Assembly (NCBI GenBank): GCA_938015295.1
Contig: CALLQB010000053.1
Location: forward strand, 1-56,762
Reading direction: 5' to 3'
Source of the DNA: an uncultured Acidimicrobiales bacterium
GTDB taxonomy: Bacteria; Actinomycetota; Acidimicrobiia; Acidimicrobiales; SHLQ01
DNA: 56,762 nt
Shown here: positions 15,910-25,414 of the stretch, in pieces
Layout of the letters: the number at the start of each line of letters is the position of its first letter
How positions within the stretch are numbered: the first letter of the stretch is position 1
Notes under the pieces: model-generated
What the model saw: only the letters and a program-made list of their open reading frames with translations
The model's database searches: none
Told to the model about the DNA's origin: nothing
Position numbers and translations under genes: made by a program

Positions 15910-18900
15910 TTAGGTGCGGTAGGTGAGGCCTTTGTAACTCAGGGTGAAGCCGTTTGCTTCGAGGTGGGCGGCGAGTGGGGATTCTCGAACGGCTCCGCCG
16001 TCGATCTTGGTGATGTCAAGCGACCGGAACCGACCGTTCTTCACCAAACCGGTGAGCGCATCGACCCAGCCATCTGGCGGAGCGTTGCCCTCGAAGGTCA
16101 GCAGCGATTTCCCGCCACGCTCGAGAAAGACCACAGGTTCGCCATCGGCCAGGATCACGAACGCGCCCGCAGCGCGGGCCGGCCGACCCGAATTCTCGGG
16201 CCACGCAAGCGCTGCCCCGTACGGCTGCGCCGGGTCGGTTGCCCCCAGGACGAGAAAAGCCGGTTCCTCCTCGAGGGCCGAGACATCGGCGCGCTCGGCA
16301 CGAAGTCGGTCGACCGCTCCGGTGAGGGCAAACTGTGCCGCACCGAGGCCCGCTACGAAATAGCCACGACGTACCTGGCCTCGTTCTTCTAACGCCTTGA
16401 GAACCGGATAGACACCAGCGAATCCGCCCTTGGCGCCCTCACCCAACGCTGCTTCCCTCGTCAAAACGCCGTAGCGCTCGAGCAGCTGCAACGCACGAGC
16501 GTGAGCTACCTCGGTGTCGGAAGGCCGCGGCAAAAGCATCGGCGCCACCAACGACCAACGGCCAGCCGCAGTTGGCGGACCGAGTCGGGTCATTTGTCCA
16601 ACGCGCGGCCGACCTCGCCGCTTCGATGCCTGAGGTTTGGTGCGGCGTTTCGACCCAAGCGCACGCAAAGGTGCCAGAGAGTCGTTGGTAACCTCGCCAG
16701 ACCACACCAGATCCCAGAGGGCGGCGAGCACCGTTGGATCATCGTAGGGCAGTTCGGCCGCGGCGACGGCTGCGACGAGGTCTGGCCAAAACGATGCACC
16801 CCGGTTGGCGAGATGGTCACGCAAGGCATCGTGAATTGGGTCGTCCGGCAGTTCTTCGACGGTGGGCGGCGGAACGATCAGCGCCGCTTGGTCACGAAAC
16901 ACCAGCCGCACGCGACCATCGCCAGACCCAATGGCGCCGGCCCCAACCCAAACAACCTCGCCCGAGGCGCACAGCTCATCGAGTTCGGAAGGTCTATAAC
17001 CAGCCATTCGGGCCGCCAAGACGTCAGATTCGAGTGTCGACACCGGGATCGGCGCCCCCTGCAACACACCAACGATTTCGGCCAACGCATCGACGCCACG
17101 GCGAGGCACGCCCACACCCTGCCAGCCGGGAAGGAAGCGAGCGAGGGCATCGCCTTCGACCGGCTCAACCTCTTTGCGCAGCGAGGCAAGCGAACGTCGA
17201 CGAAGCTGTCGCAACACGTCGTCGTCGCACCACTCTCGCTCGACCCCGTCGGGTCGGAACTCGCCGCGCACGAGCTGTCCCGACTCGGTGAATCGATCGA
17301 GCACCACCCGAATCCGGTCGATGCTCACACCCAACCGGTTCCCGACCTGCTTGGCAACGAAGGGCCCGTGCGTCTTTGAGAAACGGATGATCAGATCACC
17401 CAGCGGATCATCGACTGAGTCGGTGAACACCGCTGGCAACCCAACCGGGATGGCTACCCCAAGAGCGTCGCGCAAACGACCAGCATCGTCGGATGCAGCA
17501 AATCGGGTCTCGCCCGCCATCCCGACTTCGATAATTCGGCGATCGTCGAGCAGCTTGTCGAGGAACGATCCGACGTCGGCGCCATCGACAGTACGCGCCT
17601 CGATCTCGTAACGGGTGAGTGGGCCGAGAATACGAAGCAGATCGTGTATCTCATCGCCGTCGCGGGCTTGGCGACCCTCGACCAAACGTTGCAGCTCGAG
17701 TTCGAGATCGGCGAGCACATCGCCGTCGAGAAGTTCACGCAGCTCTTCAGCACCAAGAAGATCGCGAAGCAGCTCCCGATCAAGCGTGAGCGCAGCGGCC
17801 CTCCGTTCGGCGAGTGGGGCGTCGCCTTCATACATATAGACAGCGATCCAGCCAAATAACAACGATTGCGCAAACGGTGAAGCGCGCTGCGTATCGACGG
17901 CAACTACCCGAATCTTTCGGCTCTCAAGATCGGCTAGCACCGACTTGAGGGCCGGAAGGTCGAACACGTCGTTGAGACACTCGCGGGACGTTTCGAGAAG
18001 GATCGGAAAGCTTGGGTACTTCGACGCCACACTCAGCAGATCCGCAGCCCGCTGACGTTGCTGCCAAAGCGCTGTTCGTTGATCGGGCCGGCGCTTCGGA
18101 AGCAGCAAGGCTCGACCGGCACACTCGCGAAATCTCGACGCAAACATCGAGGTGTTGGGCAACATGTCGAGAATAAGATCCTCGATCTCATCGGGTGAAA
18201 ACAAAAGATCTTCGGCGGGAAGGTCATCGATGGCCTCCGGTAGTCGAAGAACGATGCCATCGTCGCTCCATATCAGCTCGACGTCGGTGCCCCACCGCTC
18301 AGAAAGGCGACGGCGAAGGGCCATTGCCCATGGCGCATGAATTTGTGCACCAAACGGTGAGAGCACCACAACCCGCCAGTCGCCAATTTCGTCACGAAAG
18401 CGTTCGACAACGATGGTTCGGTCGTCGGGCAAGACGCCGGTGGCTTCGATTTGTTCGTCGAGATACCCCACCAAGTTTTTCGCCGCCAAAGCGTCGAGCC
18501 CATGTTCATTCTGGAGCCGCTGAACCACATCAGAACTCCGCGAACCCCGCAAGAACTCACCGATGGCTCGCCCAAGTTCAAGAGGACGACCAGGCCCATC
18601 GCCATGCCAGAACGGCATCTTGCCTGGTTCGCCCGGAGCAGGCGTGACGATGACGCGCTCGTAGGTAATCTCCTGAATCCGCCACGTACTTGCGCCCAGA
18701 AGGAATGTTTCTCCCGGCCGACTCTCGTAGACCATTTCTTCGTCGAGCTCACCGACCCGGGTGCCATCGGGAAGAAAGACACCAAAGAGGCCTCGGTCGG
18801 GAATGGTGCCGGCGTTGGTCACCGCCAACCGCTGCGCACCCTTGCGACCCCGAACGATGCCGGCGACACGGTCCCAAACAATGCGAGGGCGAAGCTCGCT

Positions 18901-20490
18901 GAATTCTTCGCTCGGGTAGCGGCCAGAAAGCAGATCCAAAATGTTGTGCAACGCCTCGTTGGATAGTTCGGCAAAGTTCGCCGAGCCTCGAACAATCCGC
19001 GCCAACTCGTCGACCTCCCAGTCGTCAAGAGCACAGAGCGCTACGACTTGCTGAGCCAGCACATCGATGGGGTTGCGCGGGTAGTACGTCTCCTCGATCA
19101 AACCTTCCTGCATGCGCTTGACCACCACGGCGGCCTCGACCAAATCGGCCCGGTGTTTCGGGAACAACTTGCCGGTGCTCACCTGCCCCACCTGGTGTCC
19201 TGAACGACCGATGCGCTGCAGTCCTCGACTTACCGCTCCTGGCGATTCAACCTGCACCACCAGGTCGACGGCGCCCATATCGATGCCCAATTCGAGCGAG
19301 CTGGTCGCGACCAGCCCCTTCAGCCGACCCGACTTGAGACGGTCCTCGATGTCGAGTCGTCGCTCGCGACTCAGCGAGCCATGGTGAGCAAGCACCAACT
19401 CGTTGCCTTCGCTACCGCTACCTGATGCCAGGTGACCATCGCCCTGATTGGTTAGAGGCGGTCGCCCCATAGCCTCGTTGCCCGTCCAGCCGTCCTCCGG
19501 AACTTCGCCCTCGAGAGCCAGTTCGTTCAGCCGGGTCGCCAAGCGTTCGGCTAGGCGGCGAGAATTCACGAACACGAGCGTCGATCGATGCTCTTGAATC
19601 AAGGCGAGAAGCCGCGGATGCATTGCGGGCCAGATGCTCTTTCGCACGGGTCCCTCTTCGGGGCCGCGCGCAGGATCGTCGACGACAGTGCCGAGGTCGC
19701 CCATGTCTTCAACAGGCACCACGACCTCGATGTCCATCTCCTTGCGGACACCGGCATCGACGATGGTCACCGGGCGCGCGTTGCGATTGCCCGTGGCGTC
19801 TTCCTCAAAACCCCCAAGGAAGCGAGCGATTTCGTCGAGCGGGCGCTGCGTGGCCGAGAGGCCAATCCGCTGAGGTGGTGGACGCGACACCGGGTTTTCC
19901 TCATCGGGGATGCCTTTGGTCACCAACTGATGCAGCCGTTCAAGCGACAGCGACATGTGCGCCCCACGCTTCGTGCCAGCCATGGCGTGAATTTCGTCGA
20001 TGATCACCGTTTCGACGCTCTTCAATGTCTCGCGGGCGGCCGACGTGAGCATGAGGTAGAGCGACTCGGGCGTCGTAATAAGGATGTCGGGCGGATTTCG
20101 CACCAACTTGCGTCGTTCGTCCGGAGCCGTATCGCCCGTTCGCATACCAACCGTCGGCACGTGCACGTCGATACCCAAACGCTCAGCTGCCAGAACGGCA
20201 CCTTTGATCGGTGCGCGGAGGTTCTTTTCGACATCGACTGCCAAAGCGCGCAGCGGCGAGACGTACAGCACACGGGTCCGGTGCTCGCGGTCGGGAACGG
20301 GCTTGGTCATCACCTGATCGATGCTCCAAAGAAACGCCGAAAGCGTCTTTCCTGATCCGGTGGGCGCAAGAATCAGTGCATGATCGCCTGCAGCGATGGC
20401 GGGCCAACCCTTTGATTGCGGAGGAGTTGGGCCGGCAAAACTGGTAGCAAACCAGGTACGAACAGGTTCGGAGAACCCTTGCAACGGCAC
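15910..20490 (-). CDS. lhr: Lhr-family large DNA/RNA helicase
   Basis: About 1526 residues, close to the 1.5-kaa Lhr family. Helicase motifs appear in order: Walker A APTGSGKT (K48), a DEIH box in VIIDEIHAMAGTKRG, LSATQRP, and motif VI GLQRIGRSGHQ. After these come the Lhr winged-helix and beta-barrel region and the long C-terminal domain typical of full-length Lhr. Lhr is a 3'-to-5' ATP-dependent translocase linked to DNA repair, and in some bacteria the C-terminal part has uracil-DNA glycosylase activity. The start is uncertain: I chose GTG 20490, but in-frame GTGs at 20523 and 20526 are possible. It is divergent from the Tat protein at 20589. Confidence 0.94.
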   Translation of the reverse strand: MPLQGFSEPVRTWFATSFAGPTPPQSKGWPAIAAGDHALILAPTGSGKTLSAFLWSIDQVMTKPVPDREHRTRVLYVSPLRALAVDVEKNLRAPIKGAVLAAERLGIDVHVPTVGMRTGDTAPDERRKLVRNPPDILITTPESLYLMLTSAARETLKSVETVIIDEIHAMAGTKRGAHMSLSLERLHQLVTKGIPDEENPVSRPPPQRIGLSATQRPLDEIARFLGGFEEDATGNRNARPVTIVDAGVRKEMDIEVVVPVEDMGDLGTVVDDPARGPEEGPVRKSIWPAMHPRLLALIQEHRSTLVFVNSRRLAERLATRLNELALEGEVPEDGWTGNEAMGRPPLTNQGDGHLASGSGSEGNELVLAHHGSLSRERRLDIEDRLKSGRLKGLVATSSLELGIDMGAVDLVVQVESPGAVSRGLQRIGRSGHQVGQVSTGKLFPKHRADLVEAAVVVKRMQEGLIEETYYPRNPIDVLAQQVVALCALDDWEVDELARIVRGSANFAELSNEALHNILDLLSGRYPSEEFSELRPRIVWDRVAGIVRGRKGAQRLAVTNAGTIPDRGLFGVFLPDGTRVGELDEEMVYESRPGETFLLGASTWRIQEITYERVIVTPAPGEPGKMPFWHGDGPGRPLELGRAIGEFLRGSRSSDVVQRLQNEHGLDALAAKNLVGYLDEQIEATGVLPDDRTIVVERFRDEIGDWRVVVLSPFGAQIHAPWAMALRRRLSERWGTDVELIWSDDGIVLRLPEAIDDLPAEDLLFSPDEIEDLILDMLPNTSMFASRFRECAGRALLLPKRRPDQRTALWQQRQRAADLLSVASKYPSFPILLETSRECLNDVFDLPALKSVLADLESRKIRVVAVDTQRASPFAQSLLFGWIAVYMYEGDAPLAERRAAALTLDRELLRDLLGAEELRELLDGDVLADLELELQRLVEGRQARDGDEIHDLLRILGPLTRYEIEARTVDGADVGSFLDKLLDDRRIIEVGMAGETRFAASDDAGRLRDALGVAIPVGLPAVFTDSVDDPLGDLIIRFSKTHGPFVAKQVGNRLGVSIDRIRVVLDRFTESGQLVRGEFRPDGVEREWCDDDVLRQLRRRSLASLRKEVEPVEGDALARFLPGWQGVGVPRRGVDALAEIVGVLQGAPIPVSTLESDVLAARMAGYRPSELDELCASGEVVWVGAGAIGSGDGRVRLVFRDQAALIVPPPTVEELPDDPIHDALRDHLANRGASFWPDLVAAVAAAELPYDDPTVLAALWDLVWSGEVTNDSLAPLRALGSKRRTKPQASKRRGRPRVGQMTRLGPPTAAGRWSLVAPMLLPRPSDTEVAHARALQLLERYGVLTREAALGEGAKGGFAGVYPVLKALEERGQVRRGYFVAGLGAAQFALTGAVDRLRAERADVSALEEEPAFLVLGATDPAQPYGAALAWPENSGRPARAAGAFVILADGEPVVFLERGGKSLLTFEGNAPPDGWVDALTGLVKNGRFRSLDITKIDGGAVRESPLAAHLEANGFTLSYKGLTYRT

Positions 20491-20588
20491 CCCCTCATCG
20501 TCGCGCGTCCGCTCACCGACCACCACGTCGCAGAACCCCGCACCGCTCAGTACGACGACAGAGCACAAGGTCGGTACTCTCGCTCTTT

Positions 20589-22109
20589 GTGTCCGATTTC
20601 CACACAGCCAATGGCGATGACAAACAGCCGCCGCGTGTCCCGCGCAGACGTTTGCTGCAGGCTGGTATCGGTGCCGCTGGCTTGTTCGGGCTTGGCGCAT
20701 ACCTAGGCAAAGACCGGGTCCGGCGAGAAGTTCGCCGGCCCCGAACCACCGACCCGCTGCGCGGAGGCGGACGGTTTGCTGACGACGTCGGTAAACAAAT
20801 CAAGGGATATGCCTCAGCGGACAGCTATCAGGCGGGCGACGAACTCGTGCTCTTCGTAACCGTTTCTGACCGCTCTGATTTCGCTATTGAAATCTATGAG
20901 ACAGGATGGTTCGACGGCGCACGAAAGCGTCTTGTGCACGCTGTCGACGGGCTGTCGGGCATCGAGCAGTCCGAGGTCTTCATCGAATCAGAGTCTGGCC
21001 GGATCCATTGCCAGTGGGATCCCAGCTATGCGATGGCGGTTCCACGTGAGTGGTCAAGCGGGGTATACCTCGCACGGTTGCGTCGCAACGATGGATATAT
21101 CAACTACATCCCTTTTGTCGTGCGCGACGTCGAGCCGACTGCACCGCTCGTCTATGTGCATCCGACGACCACCTATCAGGCCTACAATGCGTACCCGTTG
21201 GGTGCTGGCGGCAAAAGTCTGTACGACTTCAATAGCGGCGGCGAGCCCACCGGCGCCGGCACACAACGGGCGTACACGGTGTCGGGCGATCGTCCGTTTA
21301 GCGGCGCTGGCGACGGCGGCTTGTTCACCTTCGGCATGTCTGGGATCTTCTATCTGAACAGGAAAGGATGGGAGGTCTCCTTCGTTTCCGACTCCGACGT
21401 GCACCGCAACCCCGGAATCCTCCAAGGCGCCAAATGTGTTGTGTCCGGCGGACATGACGAGTACTGGAGTTCCACCCGGTACGACGCGTTCGCTGCAGCC
21501 CGAGACACCGGCACGTCGCTCTTTTTTATGGGTGCCAACGTCGCCTATTGGCAGATTCGATACGGCAACACAGGCGGCACAGGCGACACAGGCGAAGGGG
21601 GACGGACACGAAGCGACATCACCTGCTACAAATCGCTCGCGACTGATCCAGAGTCTTCGCCCGACCTGCAGACCGATCTCACCCGAGTCGTTGGGCGCCC
21701 CGAGCAGGCGCTGGTCGGTGTTGGTCTGATGAACATGGTCGCCGACACCGAAAGTATCGATGACCGCGGCGATTTCATCGCGGAGAACACCGACCACTGG
21801 GCGTATGGCGAAACCAACATGGTCGACGGCGACGATGTCGTTGGCATCCTCGGAAACGAAACCGACGCCCGCGACCCGCAACAGCCGATGCCGGACTCTC
21901 TCAGCTATACCCGATTGGGGGTTGGCACAATCAGCGGCGACATGGGTGACACCATTGCTGAAACCGTGATCTACCAAGCGCCCAGCGGTGCCTGGGTTTT
22001 CGCTTCAGGAACTCTGGCTTGGGAAGAAGCACTCGACCTCGAAGATCAACTCTACGACGCACGGATCGAACAGATGACCACCACGATTCTCGAGCGAATG
22101 TTGGCGTAG
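20589..22109 (+). CDS. Tat-exported N,N-dimethylformamidase beta-subunit-like protein
   Basis: A 506-residue secreted protein. The N-terminus carries a twin-arginine signal (PRRRLLQAGIGAAGLFGLG, about 19-38). The rest matches the DMFase large-subunit C-terminal-like family: YNAYPLGAGGKSLYDF, the GHDEYWSSTRYDAF motif and SLFFMGANVAYWQIRY, a fold related to class I glutamine-amidotransferase-like domains. In true N,N-dimethylformamidase this subunit holds the metal-dependent active site. Here there is no small-subunit gene beside it, so the substrate is unclear. The start is GTG, 98 bp from the divergent lhr start. Tat export suggests a folded, possibly metal-loaded enzyme. Confidence 0.85.
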   Translation: MSDFHTANGDDKQPPRVPRRRLLQAGIGAAGLFGLGAYLGKDRVRREVRRPRTTDPLRGGGRFADDVGKQIKGYASADSYQAGDELVLFVTVSDRSDFAIEIYETGWFDGARKRLVHAVDGLSGIEQSEVFIESESGRIHCQWDPSYAMAVPREWSSGVYLARLRRNDGYINYIPFVVRDVEPTAPLVYVHPTTTYQAYNAYPLGAGGKSLYDFNSGGEPTGAGTQRAYTVSGDRPFSGAGDGGLFTFGMSGIFYLNRKGWEVSFVSDSDVHRNPGILQGAKCVVSGGHDEYWSSTRYDAFAAARDTGTSLFFMGANVAYWQIRYGNTGGTGDTGEGGRTRSDITCYKSLATDPESSPDLQTDLTRVVGRPEQALVGVGLMNMVADTESIDDRGDFIAENTDHWAYGETNMVDGDDVVGILGNETDARDPQQPMPDSLSYTRLGVGTISGDMGDTIAETVIYQAPSGAWVFASGTLAWEEALDLEDQLYDARIEQMTTTILERMLA

Positions 22110-22111
22110 AA

Positions 22112-22453
22112 TCAACGCGGCGTTTGGCGGACGATCTTGACCAGTTGTCGCGTCACCGGATGGGTGAGATGCACGGTGCTCCCCTTGAGTTCCGCCCGCA
22201 GACGATGCGCCAGCTTGAAACCCTGCCCAACGAATTCCTCAGCCAGATCTGGATCGGTGAGATCGCCCTGAATTTCGTTGTAGAAGTCCGCCCAATCAGC
22301 AAACGCTGCAAGCAGTCGATCGGACAAGGTGAGCGAAGCCACATCGACCGACTCAAGGGCACGGGCCTCGTCCACGGTTCGCCAAATCGGCCCGTGGCCA
22401 AGCTCGGCTTGCACCACAAAGTTGTTGGCATCCGCTCGCTCGATGTCGTCCAC
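22112..22453 (-). CDS. Small hypothetical protein, start uncertain
   Basis: A 113-residue acidic, helical protein I do not recognise. It has SLTLSDRLLAAFADWADFYNEIQ and a basic C-terminus ending in RQTPR. The only ordinary in-frame start is the GTG at 22453. The frame stays open 14 codons further upstream and reads VTLCKTCGVDD, a CxxC pair typical of small zinc-binding or ribbon N-termini. No ATG, GTG or TTG exists there before a TAG stop. Either the CxxC is fortuitous or translation begins at a non-standard codon. An AAGACT hexamer 6 nt before the GTG could be a leaderless -10. It ends 3 bp from the convergent Tat protein gene. Confidence 0.6.
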   Translation of the reverse strand: MDDIERADANNFVVQAELGHGPIWRTVDEARALESVDVASLTLSDRLLAAFADWADFYNEIQGDLTDPDLAEEFVGQGFKLAHRLRAELKGSTVHLTHPVTRQLVKIVRQTPR

Positions 22454-22556
22454 ACCACAAGTCTTGCAGAGAGTGACCGAGCGGACGATGGTCGACTATT
22501 TCTGAAGAACACCCTCTTTTGGCCATCTGAAGCTACCGAGGAGTAACGTCTTTCTT

Positions 22557-23783
22557 ATGGAACCCACCTACTCAGAAGAAGCCGAAACTTTCCGGGAAAA
22601 GGTACAAGCCTTTCTGGCCGAACATCTTCCAGCCGACTGGAAGGGATACGGCGCCCTCGAGGAAGAGGCGATGCTGCAGTTCATGACTGACTGGCGCAAA
22701 ACGTTGGCGGACAACCGGTTCCTCGCCACGTCGTGGCCGCACGAGTACGGAGGTGGCGGTCTCAGCGAACTCGAGCAGGTCATCGTGGCCGAAGAGTTCA
22801 TGAAAGCTGGCGTTCCCACCGGCGGCAACAACGACGCCTTCAGCATTCAGATGGTCGGCAACACCATTCTGCAGTGGGGCACCCCCGAGCAGAAGGCGCA
22901 TTTTCTTCCTCGCATTATTTCCGGCGCCGACACTTGGTGCCAGGGCTATAGCGAGCCCAACGCCGGGTCGGACCTCGCGGGCCTCGCAACGAAAGCAGTA
23001 CTCGACGGCGACGAATGGGTCATCAACGGTCAAAAGATCTGGACCTCTGCCGGAAAGACCGCCGACTGGATCTTTGTGCTCGCCCGCACCGACTTCGATG
23101 CGCCGAAGCATCGTGGCATCAGTTTCTTGTTGGTCCCGATGGACCAGCCCGGTGTTGAAGTTCGACCGATCGAAATGTTGACCGGCGCATCGGAGTTCAA
23201 CGAAACGTTCTTTACCGACGCTCGCTGCCCGAAAGAAAACGTCGTCGGCGAAGTGAACGGCGGTTGGGCCGTTGCAATGACGCTGCTGGGCTACGAACGC
23301 GGCGAAGCCGCCGCCACCATGCCCATCATGTTCGGCGCCGAGGTCGACAAGTTGCTGACCTTGGCCAAAGATCGCGGCCTGAGTGAAGACCCCGGCATTC
23401 GGCAACGTTTGGCCGACGCGTATTCGAAGGTCGAGATCATGCGTTTCCTCGGCATGCGCACACTGACGCAATTCCTGCAAGGTGGTCACCCTGGGCCAGA
23501 GAGTTCGATCTTCAAATTGTTCTGGTCTGAGCAGCACAAGATTGTTACCGAACTGGCGATGGACATTCTTGGCCCCGAGGGCATGGTGATCGAGGGGAAG
23601 ATGCCGGCCACCTCGTTCCACGCCGACCTCCCTGGCTCAGCGAACAGTTCAGGATCTTGGATCGGCACGTTCTTTAACGCCCGGGCAGGCACGATCTACG
23701 CTGGCACCTCGCAGGTTCAACGCAACATCCTCGGCGAGATGGTTCTCGGATTACCCAAAGAACCCAAGCCGGCCAACGCGTAG
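22557..23783 (+). CDS. Acyl-CoA dehydrogenase (first of two)
   Basis: A 408-residue FAD enzyme of the acyl-CoA dehydrogenase family, which introduces an alpha-beta double bond in acyl-CoA. It shows the N-terminal helical domain, the FAD-binding stretch WCQGYSEPNAGSDLAGL, INGQKIWTSAGKTADWIF, and the C-terminal GTSQVQRNILGEMVLGLP. At the position of the MCAD catalytic Glu (YEGT) the sequence is YAGT, so the base must lie elsewhere or this chain partners another. The ATG is preceded by GAGGAG 12 nt away and by TAACGT 7 nt away. It opens a catabolic run with an enoyl-CoA hydratase-like gene 23 bp downstream. Confidence 0.92.
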   Translation: MEPTYSEEAETFREKVQAFLAEHLPADWKGYGALEEEAMLQFMTDWRKTLADNRFLATSWPHEYGGGGLSELEQVIVAEEFMKAGVPTGGNNDAFSIQMVGNTILQWGTPEQKAHFLPRIISGADTWCQGYSEPNAGSDLAGLATKAVLDGDEWVINGQKIWTSAGKTADWIFVLARTDFDAPKHRGISFLLVPMDQPGVEVRPIEMLTGASEFNETFFTDARCPKENVVGEVNGGWAVAMTLLGYERGEAAATMPIMFGAEVDKLLTLAKDRGLSEDPGIRQRLADAYSKVEIMRFLGMRTLTQFLQGGHPGPESSIFKLFWSEQHKIVTELAMDILGPEGMVIEGKMPATSFHADLPGSANSSGSWIGTFFNARAGTIYAGTSQVQRNILGEMVLGLPKEPKPANA

Positions 23784-23806
23784 CTACGCAAGAAACGAGC
23801 ATCATC

Positions 23807-24574
23807 ATGTCCGCTGATTCCCCCGTTCTCATCGACCGAGTCGGGGCGGCGGGTGTGATCACCCTCAACCGTCCCGATGCCCGCAATGCCATCAATCAGG
23901 CCTTGCGGTCCGGCCTTGCCGATGCGCTCGACGAGCTCGACGCAGATGCCAACGTTGCAGCGATCGTGCTCACCGGAGCCGACCCAGCGTTTTGTGCGGG
24001 GCTCGATCTAAAAGAGATCAGCACCCAGGGCCTTGGGGGCGGCGACAGCAGGCCGACGCGACTCGACTTGCCACTCTCGGGGCCGACGAAGCCGATTATC
24101 GGAGCGATCAACGGCCCGGCGGTCACCGGCGGACTCGAGTACGCCGTTGGCTGCGACTTTCTGGTCGCGTCCGAACTCGCCCGCTTTGCCGACACCCACG
24201 CCCGGGTTGGGGTTATGCCCGGCTGGGGCCTGACGGTGCTGCTCCCGCAGGCCATCGGGATCCGGCGAGCAAAACAGATGAGTTTCACCGGCAACTACAT
24301 CGATGCCACCACCGCGCTCGAGTGGGGCCTCGTGAACGAAGTTGTCGCTCACGACAACCTTGTTGCCAGGGCCGTAGAACTCGCAAACGATATGGCTACC
24401 ATTTCCCCCAAGAATCTCGCCGGTATCAAGGATGCCTATCGCACCGCTGCCGCTCCGGGCGACGATGCTGCTCTCGCCGCCGAGCGCAGCTACTCGGTGT
24501 CGTGGACTTTCGACAAAGCTGCGCTAGCAAGTAGCCGTGAAGACATTCAGCGACGCGGCAGCGAGCAGATCTAG
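23807..24574 (+). CDS. Enoyl-CoA hydratase/isomerase family protein
   Basis: A 255-residue crotonase-fold protein. The oxyanion-hole segments are PAFCAGLDLKEI and INGPAVTGGLEYAVGCDFLVA. The first catalytic Glu position is kept in GGLEYA. The region of the second Glu reads DTHARVGVMPGWGL, with no Glu, as in several mycobacterial EchA proteins. Hydration of enoyl-CoA is therefore not assured; isomerase or hydrolase activity is possible. It sits between an acyl-CoA dehydrogenase gene and a hydroxypyruvate-isomerase-like gene, 23 and 30 bp away, so it is probably one transcript with them. Confidence 0.9.
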   Translation: MSADSPVLIDRVGAAGVITLNRPDARNAINQALRSGLADALDELDADANVAAIVLTGADPAFCAGLDLKEISTQGLGGGDSRPTRLDLPLSGPTKPIIGAINGPAVTGGLEYAVGCDFLVASELARFADTHARVGVMPGWGLTVLLPQAIGIRRAKQMSFTGNYIDATTALEWGLVNEVVAHDNLVARAVELANDMATISPKNLAGIKDAYRTAAAPGDDAALAAERSYSVSWTFDKAALASSREDIQRRGSEQI

Positions 24575-24604
24575 CCGAAGCGTCGGCGGCGCTGTGTCAC
24601 GGGT

Positions 24605-25414
24605 ATGAGGTTCTCGGCGAACCTCGGCTTCCTTTGGAAGGACCTGCCGCTCCCCGACGCTATTCACCGGGCAAGCGCGGCAGGGTTTGATGCCGTCGAA
24701 TGCCATGCCCCCTACGACCACGAACCTCGTGAGGTGTTGGCGGCTCTCGAGGAGACCGGTCTGCAGTTAGTGAGCCTCAACACACGGTTCGGTCGTCTTG
24801 GGTCTGATTTCGGGGTTACGGCGGTGCCGGGACGCGAAGCTGAAGCCCGCGCGTACCTCGACGAGGCGGTGGCGTTCGCTGCCAGTGTCGGCTGCGCAAA
24901 GGTAAACGTCGTCGCTGGCAGTACAGGTCAGACGGCCGAAGCTGAGGCAACCTACCGGTCGAACTTGACGTACGGCGCCGAACAGGCGTCGCTCCACGGC
25001 GTCGACCTGTTACTCGAACCAATCAACGCGACCGTGGCTCCGGGCTACCACCTCACCCATATCGCGAAAGCTCTCGACACCATCGAGGCCATCGAGGCAC
25101 CCAACATCCACGTGTTGCTCGACTGTTTTCATACAACAATTACCGAAGGCGACGTACTTGCGGTCGTCGCAAAACACGTGTCTCAAGTTGGTCACGTGCA
25201 GATCGCCTCACTGCCCGGTCGCGGCGAACCCAACACCGGCGACGTCGACTACCTCGCGTTACTTCCGGCATTGATCGGTCTCGGCTATAGCGGCTACTTC
25301 GGCGCCGAATACACCCCGCGTACAACCATCGACGCCGGCCTCAGCTGGCTCGACGAGTTTCGACAAGCCCAGACTGGCGGATCGATCAGACCCAACGAAA
25401 GAGATACACCATGA
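24605..25414 (+). CDS. Hydroxypyruvate isomerase-like TIM-barrel protein
   Basis: A 269-residue AP-endonuclease-2-type TIM barrel of the sugar isomerase/epimerase family. The N-terminus MRFSANLGFLW and the segments LLLEPINATVAPGYHL, VLLDCFHTTITEGD, VGHVQIASLPGRGEPNTG and YFGAEYTPRTTIDAGLSWL follow hydroxypyruvate isomerase (Hyi), which interconverts hydroxypyruvate and tartronate semialdehyde and uses acidic and His metal ligands. Its last codon overlaps the next gene (ATGA), an SDR, which could act on the product; that pairing recalls tartronate semialdehyde reduction, but the SDR type differs. The placement within fatty-acyl-type genes is unusual. Confidence 0.85.
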   Translation: MRFSANLGFLWKDLPLPDAIHRASAAGFDAVECHAPYDHEPREVLAALEETGLQLVSLNTRFGRLGSDFGVTAVPGREAEARAYLDEAVAFAASVGCAKVNVVAGSTGQTAEAEATYRSNLTYGAEQASLHGVDLLLEPINATVAPGYHLTHIAKALDTIEAIEAPNIHVLLDCFHTTITEGDVLAVVAKHVSQVGHVQIASLPGRGEPNTGDVDYLALLPALIGLGYSGYFGAEYTPRTTIDAGLSWLDEFRQAQTGGSIRPNERDTP

